Part shown: positions 53,163 to 64,000 of the stretch, piece after piece | Numbering within the stretch: the first letter of the stretch is position 1 | How the letters are laid out: every line of letters starts with the position of its first letter | Origin: Dasysyrphus tricinctus | Taxonomy: Eukaryota > Arthropoda > Insecta > Diptera > Syrphidae | Length of the DNA stretch: 64,000 nucleotides | Reading direction: 5' to 3' | Assembly (NCBI GenBank): GCA_963921185.1 | Contig: OY992534.1 | Location: 3,425,299-3,489,298, forward strand | The notes under the pieces: model-generated | What the model saw: the letters and a program-made list of their open reading frames with translations, nothing else | The model's database searches: none | What the model was told of the DNA's origin: nothing | Translations under genes and position numbers: made by a program

Positions 53163-53337
53163 GAAGTCACCCTGGGGTCGCCCTAAGGCGTTTTTTGAAA
53201 AATACAAATTTTGTTTCTTGATTATCCCAACAACACAATTTTGAGCCCTTTGGTGTTTTTCTAGAACCGAATAACACAGGTTTTTTGACAATTCTTGGTG
53301 TTTTCAAGAAAACCTGGGTCAACCCTGGGTAAACTTC
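53163..53337. mobile_element. Possible small TIR element
   Basis: GAAGTCACCCTGGGGTCGCC on the left is imperfectly inverted at the right (GGTCAACCCTGGGTAAACTTC). No target duplication could be defined. Confidence 0.4.
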
Positions 53338-53511
53338 AACACACGAACCTATTTCCAGAACTGACTGCATTTGCACAAGAAAAAAATATCTTCTGCATTT
53401 TGGAACAATCTACCTACTTAGCATGGGTTTTTATGATTGTATTTAGAAAGTGTTTAAATACCATATGTATTTGCGCAAAACATGCGTCAAGGAACAAGGA
53501 ATTCAGCCTAT

Positions 53512-55426
53512 GGCCGTTTTCGAAAACGTCAAATCAAAGTGAAATTTGATCATCAAATTATCGTAATTTTTAGACGCAGGTACTGCGATCGTCAAATATG
53601 CAATCGTCCTTCTTGAACAAAATCAGTTTGATCAACGTCAGTCAATAGGGCTTTTTAGCAAATACCAAGGTTCATTTCTAAATGTCAAACTCAAGACCTC
53701 GGCACGAATGACATTTAGGTAGCACCCATTTTCTTTTTTATTTCGGAGGCAAATACACTCCAATTCAACAGAATGAGCACACTAATTTTCATAGTTGGTT
53801 TGTCAATTTTTTTCAAACATTGTGCATTGTCCGAGAATAAATACAAACATAAAAACTATTTAAAAAAAAAAAATATTTTACTTCCATCCATTAACTTTTA
53901 TTACCAGTTTAAATATTTGAGCTTATTCAGTTGGCACAAAAAGACTGCATTTTCCCTTATGGAAAGACTTTGAACAGAGCCGGAGGAAAAATAGCAGTGC
54001 TTTTTGAATTAATCTTTCTGTTTCCTTTTCCCAACATCATAAACAAACAATAAGGATAATCAAATGATTCATTAATGCACAATGTTGAGAAAAAATGGAA
54101 AAAGAACCTTTGAAAATTTGTGTCCCTATTCATTTGAAGTGGAGTGTAAATGTTTGGATTTTTTGTTTTTGGTAATAGCGTCTGTCAAACGTGCCAAATT
54201 GTTAGCTGTCACTTTGACTTTGACAATTTGGTAGAGATCTCTATTTAGTAGTAGTAAACTTTTATTGAGATTTAATTTAGCTTTACATTTACATAGATAT
54301 TACTTATATTAATGATATAATTAACATAAAACGATTCAAAATTTGCCGACTTTGAATTGGCCAGGCTATACACTGTTTTTTTTTTTAGAAGTAATTATAT
54401 TAGCATTTATTATGCTTCACAATTTTAATTAAAAAGAAGAAAATTCTTCGAACTTCACCGAAGTAGATACATGTGTTCACTCAATAAAAACCATGACATT
54501 TCGAAAGAGATCTCTATTTACTTGCAAAGCATTTGACGTTTACAAACACGCTCTCTGGCTTTTATGAATTTTGTTCGTCAAATCGATTTTTTTACTGCAC
54601 AGCTGCACCGCAGATGATGTTTTCGAACATGTTACTTTAGCAAGCTGCATTATCGAACACAATGCTAATGCAGTAAAAATTGTATTTGCGTTTTCGAACA
54701 GAAGACTTTTGCAGTTTGCGTTTAATGTTGAATTCCTTTCAACCAAAAAATTCGATTTGTTTAGAAAAAAGACCGATTTTTCTAGGCAAAACCAAATCTT
54801 GGATTTGAAGCAAGATTTACACAGACTTGCACACACACTAGGAAGATTTGACATTTCTCTGGAGTTGAAAGTAGTTTGCCGCGGATTTAACAAATATTCT
54901 AAAGTGTTCGTCGTTCGTTTGAGTGGATTAAAAGCAAATATATTTATGAAAAAGTTTCTTATTGATTAAAAAATAGTGAATAATTAATAAGAAGTAATCA
55001 AAATATCAATAAATTTCAATTTCAAGTGCCCAAAGTCAATTTGTGATAAGCGCACGTTCGCCGATGTGTTCTTCGATTGATGTGTTTATTAATGGATTTT
55101 GGAATATTTTTTTTTAACTTTAACGAGTGCACAACAATTTTCGTTTATATTTGCAACTATTCTCGAAAATATAGTTGTTTTTAATCGTACAAAACGACAC
55201 GAATAACTTATGAATTTGTATGCACATTAATTTGTTTACTCTTTGCCTCAAAACTTCTGTCAATTTGCACACATCAATCACAAACAAAAATGTCGACTTT
55301 TTTACAAATTCCTTCTACCCAAAAAAATAATCGATTTAAAATCGGTCTGAAATGGTGTAAGGAATTCGACATAAGAACATTCTGCAAATGCAAGTTTTGA
55401 CGCAGTTGACGTTTTCGAAAATGGCC
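53512..55426. mobile_element. Long copy of TIR family E (1.9 kb)
   Basis: Ends GGCCGTTTTCGAAAACGTCAA and (reverse-complemented) GGCCATTTTCGAAAACGTCAA match the 306-bp copy at 32551-32856, and the inner block near 54585-54640 is shared in opposite orientation. The extra length is probably later insertions; the frame at 54571-54969 is a translation of this repeat, not a recognised protein. Confidence 0.55.
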
Positions 55427-56268
55427 TGTTTTTATTTGCTATCAGCAAAAAGTACGACTTTTCAAACCGATCAAGAGCCTTGGTTAGTTTATTATGCTCA
55501 ACTAGTCTTGCCGCCTTGATTTGTGTCTATTCCAATTGGATATTGGTTGTGGTTCCCTCGACATCAACAAAAAAACACCTTTTCATAAAAAAATATTGGT
55601 AAATCAAAAGACAATCCTTGTCTTTACTCCACAACAAAGTCGAAAATCATCCACATTCCCCTTGAAAATTATTTGCTTAAAAATCGACAAATCAAATAAG
55701 AAAAATGTACGCGCCATAATCCATTAATGAAGCAATAGGTTCTAAATCCAAACACAGTCACCGGTACCGCACCCCTTGCCAGAGTGATTCATATTATAAT
55801 CAAAATGCAGGTTCCACCAACAGTTTACTATACTCGTCCCATCAAACTTATCTACTCTACTCAACTCCGTCTTCGTCCCAAGACCATTGTATATTGCCAA
55901 GACCCAACTTCTCACCCAAAATCAAAGCAAATCATCTTTTAACATTCCGGTGGTGCTCTGACTTCAATCTTTTTTTTTCAACCTACAAACGTGTTTTATA
56001 GATTAAACCGAAATAAATTATTGCAAATTATGGAAATGTTATAATAAAGGCAAACACGCTTACACTTGTTTATTTATTTGTTACAATAGACCACTTCGAA
56101 AATATATTTGTTTTTTATGTAAAATGCAAACTTACATTTATAAATTCAGACTCTTTTCCCGTTTCTGTTTTAAAGTTTTATTTCCGATTTCACTAGTTTA
56201 CTTCTGTTTCGTTTCAGCTGCTTATGTCTCAGCTGTAGCCTGTAGTTGTACCCTGTAGCTGTAAACTG
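55427..56268. other. Non-coding tract with one GC-richer patch
   Basis: No gene is supported. A patch at 55806-55943 has a 45-codon frame starting MQVPPTVYYTRPIK that is less AT-rich than its surroundings; I do not recognise it and it may be a relic of a repeat. Confidence 0.5.
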
Positions 56269-56538
56269 GTATGCAGCAGGGTTGCAAAAGTCGATACAAT
56301 TGTACTTTTTTCGATACACTCCACGTTGCTTAAGTACACTAATACACTTTTACAAAATTTGATACACTTTTGCATTCAACGAAAAAGATAACGTTAATCT
56401 AAAAGAAAATCATATGATTTCTCAAAATGTATACTGTGGAACCGAGGCTGACAACGATTGTTTGAGAAGATTTAAGAAAATGGCATCTACAAAATCCCGA
56501 TTTCAACATTCTCTTAATACTAAAAAATCGAAATTATT

Positions 56539-56726
56539 AGCCGTTTTTCTTTGGAGGTGACAAAGTACTTATGAGTAGATGAAAACCCTAATCTAGTACT
56601 ACCAACTGCACATGCTCTCATGTGCGAGTAGATACATTTTACATGGGAAAGCAGTTTCATGTGTTCCATTGAAAAATGCTTGCAAAGTACTTGCAAGTAC
56701 TTCGCCACCTCCAAAGGAAATCGCCT
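56539..56726. mobile_element. TIR family D, 188-bp copy
   Basis: The left end AGCCGTTTTTCTTTGGAGG and right end (reverse-complemented) AGGCGATTTCCTTTGGAGG enclose ATGCTCTCATGTGCGAG and TTTCATGTGTTCCATTG. It is nearly the same as the copy at 61538-61704. Confidence 0.8.
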
Positions 56727-56811
56727 GTTTTAAAATCGTTTTCCAATTCCCAATGCGACGAGATTCTTACAACGAAAACTATTTTCTTAAAAATAATTGA
56801 ATAATTGAAAA

Positions 56812-56866
56812 AAGCTAGCAAAGTACTTGCAAGTACTTCGCCACTTCCAAAGGAAAACGCCTATTA
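56812..56866. mobile_element. TIR family D, terminal fragment
   Basis: GCTAGCAAAGTACTTGCAAG and the AAAGGAAAACGCCT end match one terminus of family D and, in reverse, the fragment at 51930-51985. Confidence 0.7.
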
Positions 56867-57665
56867 AGTCTATCAAATTTAAATCTCGCAGAATTGAAGG
56901 GTATTGCAACAAATTCCTACAGTTTTGTACTAAAAGTTTCATATATATATTTATGTCCCTACTATGCTAAGTAACATAATACAAAATAAACAGTTACACA
57001 AGTTATTTAATCTATTGGACATAGGTACATAACATACGTTCATATAACAGCAAATGTGGACAAAATATTATTTTTATGAAGCAAATCAAAAAGTACAATT
57101 TTATACACTTTATTTTTATCGTTCGATAGCTACGATTTTTCATCCCTGGTATGCAGTCATGCAGTGCATACCGAATAAAAAATAACCTGTTAAGTGATGC
57201 CAATAATAAAATGTATTGATGATTTTCGGAATTATGTTCTGTCGGAGTGCTTACACGGAGAGGTATTTGTTTATCGGTTGAAATAATAAAGATTTTCGAG
57301 CTAATTCACAAGAAATAACCATTTCTTTTTTAAGCCGCACCTCCATTAGAAATATTTATTTCGGATATTATATCAGACGCTATTTCTGAAGTTTATATTT
57401 CTTTATTATGTGGGCTGTCGTCGCATTTCATTCTTCGCGAAAAATCAAATAATCAAAAAGATCATCAAGTAAATGGTAAAAAATTAGTTTCAAATCACAA
57501 ATGACAGTCTCTGTACGAAGTCAAATTATAACATCAATTCCCATTGAAATGCAGGAGGAAACTGACTTGCCAGCTACTTTCAGTTTCATGGTGAAAAGGT
57601 CGAGGATTTGAAGAGATTTTTGGATATTTTCTTTCACATCTAGGTTAAGGTGTGTTCAACCAATA

Positions 57666-57811
57666 GACGGTGTCCACATTGGGTATGAAAAAGTGGATTT
57701 TTAATGACTTTTCAGTATTCACATCTCACTTCAATGAAGGAGTGGGAGCGAGATATGAATACTGAAAAGTCATTAAAAATCCACTTTTTCATACCCAATG
57801 TGGACACCGTC
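57666..57811. mobile_element. Near-perfect foldback element, 146 bp
   Basis: Arms 57666-57728 and 57750-57811 (GACGGTGTCCACATTGGGTA and its complement) are almost perfectly complementary over more than 60 bp, leaving a loop of about 20 bp. No coding capacity. Confidence 0.85.
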
Positions 57812-58749
57812 ATAGACTTTCAAATGAAATTTCAAAAATTGCCTGTAGATTTGTTTCTTCGTGTGAAAAGTACAAGAGATTTTTAAGGCAAATTTTAAAG
57901 GCAAACAGAACGTGATCGCTGCGATCAAATTTTGTTTGTAATTTCTCACAAAGATCGCGTCAGATGGCGTTCTGTTTCTCCAGCAACTTGTTTCTTCGTG
58001 TGAAAGGGGACTAATATGAAAATGTGCAAATCAGTATCAAGACTTGACGTCTTGTGAGAAATTTGTGTCCGGTGAAGTTGGGTCGTCAAAAAACGTCAAA
58101 ATTAATTTCTCCATTTATTTCTTCTACGAAGACAAGAAATAAATAGAGAAATCTATGACTGAAAATAAAAAAAATCTATACATAAGGGGACTCCACAAGA
58201 AATATTAGGCGTGTTTTTTGGGATTATTATATTGACGACTAGAAAAGTCAAAATGCGATACCTGTGCCTACGTTCTGTAACTCTCGCATCGAGAAATTTC
58301 TCGCATGGAACAAGTGAATCAAAACAAATATGCCGTGATTTGGCATTAAAATTGTTTTCTCACATTCGCCTGGTTCTGTAACTAGATTTTCTCGACTTGG
58401 AACTTTTCGGAATAAAATTTCTGTGAGAGCCTGGAAAAATATGAGTAAATCTGTGAGAGCCTGGAAAAATGGGAGTTAAACTGTTTCTGTAAGAAAAAAG
58501 TCGAGATAATTTCTCGATTTACCTGCTAAAATTACTCGACAAGTAAAAGGCATGTGAGAAGAAAATTGAAGCGATTAAAAGTAGAGAAATGGTAAATATT
58601 TTGTATTTGTAATTTGTATTATTTCAAAACAAAAACAAAAGAACACTCTCCCTTTGGATTTAGCAAAGAGAGTAGTTTGGAAATGTAAATATAAGCGTTA
58701 AAAACAATTATAGAAATACCTACTTATCAATCATTTTCTTCTTTAGTTC

Positions 58750-59220
58750 AACTTAAGTGAAGTGCGCTTGAGAACTCTCCTCACTTCAGAAACAAAATTG
58801 AATGAAAGTAGATACGTAACAGACCCTAAATAGGGGCGATCATACCTATAATTCACTTAAGTGAAATTAGTAAATTTGTCCATTTTGTGCTTCAGTATTG
58901 ACAGTTTCACTTAAGTGAGGTTTACCTAAGATTTTTCATTTTCACTTAAGTTCACTTAAGTGAGGTGCACTCGAGAGCCCTCATAACTTCTGAAGCAAGA
59001 GTAAATTCAACTAGACTAAAAGTAACAAACCGTTATTATGGGCAGTTTCACTTAAGTGAAATTAATAATCTTTCTTTTTTAGTGCTCAGTGTCTTCAGTT
59101 TCAATTAAGTGTGGTATACTTCAGATTCTTCAGTTTCATTTAAGTGAGGTATGCTTTTGAAAGCTTAAAAAATTGAAACTAGACCAAAAGTATCGAATCA
59201 AAATTATGGGAACGTCATTA
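58750..59220. repeat. Tandem array of 185-205-bp units rich in CACTTAAGTG
   Basis: Two full units and part of a third are aligned by GTGCRCTYGAGAR (58761, 58964) and GGTATGCTTTTGA (59148). Each unit holds copies of the palindrome TCACTTAAGTGA or one-base variants; at least eight occur in the array. The units are clearly diverged. Confidence 0.8.
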
Positions 59221-59937
59221 TACTGATTATATTTGCATAATTGTACAGTGCATAGATATATCTATATACCTATATTATCAATGTGTTTAGATTGATATTT
59301 TTTCAATAAATGCATAAATAACCCTCAAAAAACAAAAAACAATTTATATTTTAATACGTAAACACATTTCTATATCTCCCTTTTAAACTGACTTAATGGC
59401 AATTTATTTTCATATTTTTTTATTTGAAAGGTATAGCCAATCGCTCGGGCAGAATCTAGTTTTTATATTTATATGCTGCCGTTAAGACACTAATAGAGTC
59501 AGGTCGAATTTCGACTACTTGGCGATACTAGCGGCAGACCTACATGAGACATTTGATTAAAATACAAATATTTTTAAATATTTGAATTTTAACTGCCAAT
59601 AACATAGTTTCCGGTAGATATTCCAATGGAAAGACAAATCAAAAGAGATGTTTCTCACATTGAGATACAGACACAGTTTATTTTTCCAAGTCGAGAAACG
59701 TTGGGATTTTGTGTTCCATATTTTCTCGATGCGAGAAGTTCTCGCCTAAGTTACAGAACGTAGGCACTGGTGGCAAATAAAAACAACTGGATAACCACAT
59801 TATGAGCTGGCCGCCATAACAAATGCATGTATTTACATTCAGGTAAAATAATTGTTTCATAAATAAAAATAGATTTTATTTCAATCAAAATATACTTAAA
59901 TGACTTGAGTAACATATTTCTTTCTATTTCATTTCAG
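59221..59937. other. Non-coding tract without recognised features
   Basis: AT-rich, no gene seen. It ends in a strong splice-acceptor-like sequence (59915-59937). Confidence 0.6.
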
Positions 59938-60010
59938 TTCTCGAAAGAAAAAAAAAACCAACAGAAGAAAACAAGGACAAAAAGAAAACATGCATAACCA
60001 GCCGACAGCC
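59938..60010 (+). other. Possible spliced 5' exon with start codon
   Basis: A long pyrimidine tract ending atttcag (59937) precedes 52 nt of A-rich leader, an ATG at 59990 (MHNQPTA) and a consensus donor gtaagt at 60011. No convincing downstream exon was found, so this may be the first coding exon of a gene continuing to the right, or chance. Confidence 0.3.
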
Positions 60011-60089
60011 GTAAGTAACTACAGTATTTTACCTAAAACAAAAATATATTTACAAATTCTTATTCTAATCAAATGTTCAACAAATGTAG

Positions 60090-60437
60090 CTGCTCCTGAA
60101 ATTATTTTCCGGGGTAAAATGATTTCTACTGCGACGAAATGGAAATATTTAAGTGCGATGTGCATTGTAAAGAGTGTTGGAAATCAAAAAAGTTGTTGCT
60201 GGTGGATGATGTGTTGAAGCTACCCTCAATTGCCACATCATTGAGTAAAAGTTAAGCAATAAAAGATTCACGGACAATTCCAATCGCTTTCTTAAAAGCC
60301 GGTGAAATTCGTGCACTCAATCCAGATGTTGAATTCTATGTTACTTGAGTGACATTCAAAGTAATCAAGGGCAATAGACCAGTATACATCCTTGGCCAGA
60401 ATCTTAAGAATGACACGATCACCAAGGAGGAATAATC
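60090..60437 (+). pseudogene. Coding-like relic, unidentified
   Basis: Fragments of open frame appear in sequence but in different phases: EMEIFKCDVHCKECWKSKK near 60139, LKLPSIATSL near 60217, then FLKAGEIRALNPDVEFYVT near 60293 and KGNRPVYILGQNLKNDT near 60369, ending at TAA 60434. A stop and several frameshifts separate them. It is GC-richer than its surroundings. I do not recognise the protein; a decayed processed copy is the simplest reading. Confidence 0.35.
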
Positions 60438-60476
60438 GATTTGATATTGGAGACTTTCAACGTGTTTTTTCATGAA

Positions 60477-60696
60477 ATAAATAAAAGATATTATTTTGAA
60501 TAACTTAAAAACACTTATTTTATTTATTTATTTACTTAAATGCATTTGTATTTAATATCAATCAAAACAATTTTGTTTGTATTATTATTTATATAAAACT
60601 TACTGACGATGGAAGCATTGCTTCCGAAATGCATTTAAGTAAATAAATAAATAAAATAAGTGTTTTAAGTTATTCAAAATAATATCTTTTATTTAT
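60477..60696. repeat. Inverted repeat with arms of about 70 bp
   Basis: Arms 60477-60547 and 60627-60696 (ATAAATAAAAGATATTATTT and its complement, then AAGTGTTTT/AAAACACTT) are complementary except for one indel, around a loop of about 80 bp. GAGGAATAATCG occurs just outside both arms. Confidence 0.85.
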
Positions 60697-61368
60697 GAGG
60701 AATAATCGTAAAATATTCCTAAATTATTAAATAAACACGAACAATTTACGGTTGAGAGCACCTACGAAATCGCTTTAGTTTTGGTTATACTATAGGAAAC
60801 ACTTGGTTCGATTTTCAGCACAAATTTATGTGTAATTGCAAGTTTTACTTTATTATTTATTAAAATATAGTTTTTATATTTATTAGAATAGTTTTTCTCC
60901 TTTTAATAAATAATTTCGGAAAAACACTTCACAAACCACGTATGATTTGCTACACATTTTGACATCTTATGTGGTTATCCTGTTTCAAGGTTTTCCCGGT
61001 AGAGTACAGCCTACAGTCGTCAATAGTACAGTGAGAAATTTCCAAAAAAAAACGCATCCGCAGCAGCCTATATTTTTATATTTGCAATATGGTACGCCTG
61101 AACAGCTGTCACGACACAACAGTGAATTTTGTGGAATTTAAAAGTAGAAATAAACGAACATTATTATTAACAAAAACTATCTTATTTGCAAGTAAGATGG
61201 GATATAACTATATATTTATATAATTTATGTTTTCAATCAAATGTTTGTGTCCCTTTCCTCCTTATTTGCCATTTTCAGATACGAATATTGATTTTGCAGC
61301 TAAAAAATAAAAGAAAAAGGGTACGGGTATGTTGGTAGACTATGGTCGAAGTAATAAAGTCATGATTT

Positions 61369-61512
61369 AGTCTGCTATTACACGAAGACTTTTTAGTTGA
61401 CTTTTTTCGAAGTAAAATATTGTGAAAGTGAAATCAACATTTTTTTTCTCATTTGCAATCATTTAATTTTGAAAAAAGTCATGACTCAAAAGTCATCGTA
61501 TAATAGCAGACT
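61369..61512. mobile_element. 144-bp TIR element (AGTCTGCTATTA ends)
   Basis: AGTCTGCTATTACACGAAGAC and the right end (TCATCGTATAATAGCAGACT) are inverted over about 25 bp with four differences. No coding capacity. Confidence 0.75.
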
Positions 61513-61537
61513 CATTATACATGGAGTAGATGAATTT

Positions 61538-61704
61538 AGCCGTTTTCCTTTGGAGGTGGCAAAGTACTTATGAGTAGATGAAAACCCTAATCTAGTATTA
61601 CCAATTGCACATGCTCTCATGTGCGAAAGCAGTTTGATGTGTTCCATTGAAAAAAGCTAGTAAAGTACTTGCATGTACTTCGCCACCTCCAAAGGGAAAC
61701 GCCT
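61538..61704. mobile_element. TIR family D, 167-bp copy
   Basis: Same ends and interior as the copy at 56539-56726, with a short internal deletion after ATGTGCGA. Confidence 0.8.
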
Positions 61705-62723
61705 TTTATTATCGATAATTTTATAATAATTATAATAAGGACATGAATTTTAATGCATTTACCTAGTTTTTCATTGGAAAGTTTTTAACTCGCCAATTTT
61801 ACCGGATTAACTGAGGTTCAACGATAGATCAAGTACGTTAGTAGCCAAATATGCTTGAACCCTCCTTGAACTTCAGTTAGTTTCAGCTGTACTAACTGGT
61901 TCAAAATTTGATCCATGGTTCAGCTTTTGTGACTCATCGATTTCATCAAATCTACTGAAGTACAACGATGATTCAAGGTTCAAGTATGTTGTAATAACAA
62001 TATTTCAAGCTTGACTATTGTTGAACCTCAGTTAAACTGCCGAAATCCGTGAGCTAAAATAATTGAACCACGCATCAAATCTTGAACCACGTTTGTACAA
62101 GTAGCCTTTAATCCACCAAAAGCAGTGACTTAAAGTTGCTGAGCATCGGACCAAGATTTGAACCATGTCTGTACAAACCGGTCTTTATGGACCAAAGGTT
62201 TAGAAAAAGAGCTTTTCATGTGAGCTGCAAATAATGAATTTTGAAATGAGAATGATCGTGAATTTTGACCTCCCATTCACTTGAGTTTGGTTGCCTATAG
62301 AAGAAAATAGCTGTGTTTTTTTGCATGTCCAGATAAAATTGTGTGAAAAAAACGACAACAAAGCAAAACAATTTACATGTTAAATACAACAACAACTATG
62401 TCCATATAGAGTTAGCTAAGTCCAGATAATTAACTGGAGTTAACTTTTGTCCCGATAAAACGGTATTGCCAGACTACCATTGTCGTTGTATTATCGATAA
62501 TATGAATAAAATGCCTTGTGAAATGCGTCTTGATGTAGTGGTTTGCGAATTATCGTTTGACAGTCCGCCGAATATATCTTGTTTGTCACTTATAAAATAT
62601 AAAAATGCTTAGTTTTACACTTGAAACTAATTTAAGGCAGTGTTTTTTTTTAGCATAGCATAGGATAGGATAATTTTTCATTTTGTTGAAAAGCTAAAAC
62701 AAATCAACCATGCACTTACGAAC
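61705..62723. other. Non-coding tract with diffuse short repeats
   Basis: Words like GTTCAA, TTGAACC and GGTTCAAG recur in both orientations between 61800 and 62170, suggesting an old foldback repeat. No gene seen. Confidence 0.5.
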
Positions 62724-62854
62724 GACCCTGTTTAGACTGTAATTGCTCACTACGTCACCATGACGATGAATTTATGGGTGAAATTTTCTCTTCACCGATT
62801 TCTTCTACAAAAACAGGAGCATGACGAAGTGAAAAGTTACACTCTAAACAGGGC
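62724..62854. mobile_element. 131-bp TIR element (CCCTGTTTAGA ends)
   Basis: GACCCTGTTTAGACTGTAA on the left pairs with TTACACTCTAAACAGGGCC on the right. The borders are uncertain by a base or two. Confidence 0.7.
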
Positions 62855-62918
62855 CATTCATTAAATATAGTTCTACTCTACGAACATAGCCATCAAGAAT
62901 TCGAGACACATAAAAGTA

Positions 62919-63817
62919 ATGTCCCTGATCACGCGTAAAGAAATTCAAGAGTTATCTGCGATTTGTGTAGATGAGCGGGGTAACTTGCGGAAGAGGAAGG
63001 GGGATGAAATCGTGTCTTTCATTATGAAAATACGAAAAACACAAAGAGGAAAACAAAATCTGCAGAATAATTTTCTTCACATCAGAACACTATCGTTCTT
63101 CACGTGTACCAAGCACAATCGTACCAATGGTGACACACTAAAATTCTATTCAATTGAGTTCGATACTCGAACAAACGTCAAAAGTTTATAGGCAGCAGGA
63201 TTCTACTTTAACTTTAATCGGCAGCGATTTTGCTGCCGAGGTTGTTTTTGCAATTCATATAAAATTTCACTGTGCTGCGGATAGCTTTCCCAATAAAACA
63301 CGCCTATTGACTACATGACACATTCCTTGCAATCATTTATTTCAAGTGGAGGCTCAGGGTTAAATGAAACTAGAAAGACATTAAACAATAACCCTGTTTT
63401 TTTAGTGCATTTTTATCTTCGCTAACAAAAAAGTAGCATGTAAATGTTGTATTATTTCACATGCTACACTTTTTTAAGCGAAGATAAAAATGCACTAAAA
63501 ACAGGGCTAATGATTACATACACATGCGTTTCATGGTGCCTGCTTACACGTGAAGAACGAAAGTGTTCAGATGTGATAAAAATTATTCTGCAGATTTTGT
63601 TCTCCTCTTTGTGTTTTTCGTATTTTCATAATGAAAGACACGATTTGATTGGTTGGATTGGATAGAAAAATCAACACAAAAGAGAACGTCAATTTTCTAC
63701 ACCGATTTTCAATATATTTTAAAATATTTCTTCCCCTTCCCTCTTCTGCAAGTTCCCCCGCTCACCATCACAAATCGCAGAAAATGCTTCAATTTCTTCA
63801 CGTCTGATCAAGGACAT
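62919..63817. repeat. Large inverted duplication (arms 62919-63115 and 63541-63817)
   Basis: The left arm (GTCCCTGATCACGCGTAAAG ... GTTCTTCACGTGTACC) recurs inverted in the right arm, which has about 80 extra bases after GACACGATTT. In the left arm a 90-codon frame starts MSLITRKEIQELSAICVD; the right arm reads MSLIRREEIEAFSAIC before diverging. I do not recognise a protein. A palindromic TIR element lies in the spacer. Confidence 0.75.
63391..63506. mobile_element. 116-bp near-perfect palindromic TIR element
   Basis: ACCCTGTTTTTTTAGTGCAT and (reverse-complemented) GCCCTGTTTTTAGTGCATTT extend into arms of about 50 bp (ATCTTCGCTWA, AGTAGCATGT). TA flanks both sides, fitting a Tc1/mariner-like target, though this is short evidence. 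Confidence 0.75.
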
Positions 63818-64000
63818 GGTCCCTAATCAAGTCTGATTCACAATATAACGAGGAAACGAGATGTGAGCGTGAAAAAATCCCCTTGTTTCTGTCAAACAAA
63901 TTTCAAACAATGAAAATATATGAGGATATACACAATGAAGCGTTTCTCGTCGTCACGTCACGCCAAGGATTCGAAAAGTTGAAAGAAAGACACGACGAGA
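63818..64000. other. Right edge of window, nothing recognised
   Basis: No gene or repeat could be supported in these last bases. Confidence 0.6.

Larger units (their letters stand above)
56277..57148. mobile_element. hAT-type element, 872 bp, perfect 8-bp target duplication, with nested family D copies
   Basis: GTATGCAG flanks both sides exactly (56269-56276 and 57149-57156). Termini are CAGGGTTGCAAAAGTCG and (reverse-complemented) CAGGGATGAAAAATCG, of the hAT type. A full family D copy (56539-56726) and a family D end (56812-56866) were inserted later. No transposase remains. Confidence 0.85.

Noticed and set aside
54571..54969. 132-codon plus-strand frame
   Set aside because: Its start is the interior of TIR family E, found inverted at 32551-32856; a translated repeat is the simplest explanation.
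38710..64000. PMCA promoter and 5' non-coding exon
   Set aside because: An acceptor shows they exist upstream, but no TATA, initiator or donor could be singled out in this repeat-rich AT-rich DNA.

Overview
The window is animal nuclear DNA, very AT-rich and intron-bearing, almost certainly from an insect and most likely a fly (Diptera). The reasons are a Drosophila-like plasma-membrane calcium ATPase gene split by GT-AG introns, R4- and R1-clade retrotransposons typical of insects, tRNA-derived SINEs, and a very dense load of small terminal-inverted-repeat (TIR) elements. There are no prokaryotic genes, CRISPR arrays or operons.

Layout. Positions 1-3198 hold the 3' three quarters of an R4-clade (Dong-like) non-LTR retrotransposon whose reading frame is open from the first base and runs into a TAA microsatellite. 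A second, short, related 3' end (3367-3568) is followed by a 3.07-kb (AAT)n array. On the minus strand an R1-clade LINE (6638-10165) has an intact ORF2 and the zinc-knuckle end of ORF1. Its 5' part is lost in a 200-N assembly gap (10166-10365).

From 12251 to 38709, minus strand, lies the only recognised host gene, PMCA. Fourteen constitutive coding exons (3,279 nt, 1,093 codons) join in frame at canonical splice sites and encode the complete ten-helix P-type ATPase core. A candidate 36-nt cassette exon sits where vertebrate PMCAs have splice site A. The calmodulin-binding C-terminal tail is not in the window, so the gene should continue to the left, and the retroelements and TAA arrays at 1-10 kb may lie in one of its introns. 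The first coding exon carries 5' UTR and is preceded by a splice acceptor, so the promoter lies upstream (right side).

The introns (6.6, 11.7 and 2.8 kb are the largest) and the 25 kb to the right of the first coding exon carry nested mobile elements. These include a decayed Jockey-like LINE split by a TIR element, a SINE split by a LINE, a SINE split by a hAT-type element, an RTE LINE split by a TIR element that itself holds a SINE, a GTAAGT-rich TIR element inserted in another copy of itself, a mariner deletion derivative, a TTAA-flanked element and hAT-type elements with perfect 8-bp target duplications. No second host gene could be supported there. A possible spliced 5' exon and a coding-like relic near 60 kb are the only hints. 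I found no convincing new enzymatic or defence system. The most interesting signals are the TAA-array/R4 association, the self-nested GTAAGT-rich element, the PMCA cassette, a CACTTAAGTG-rich tandem array and an inverted duplication at the right edge.
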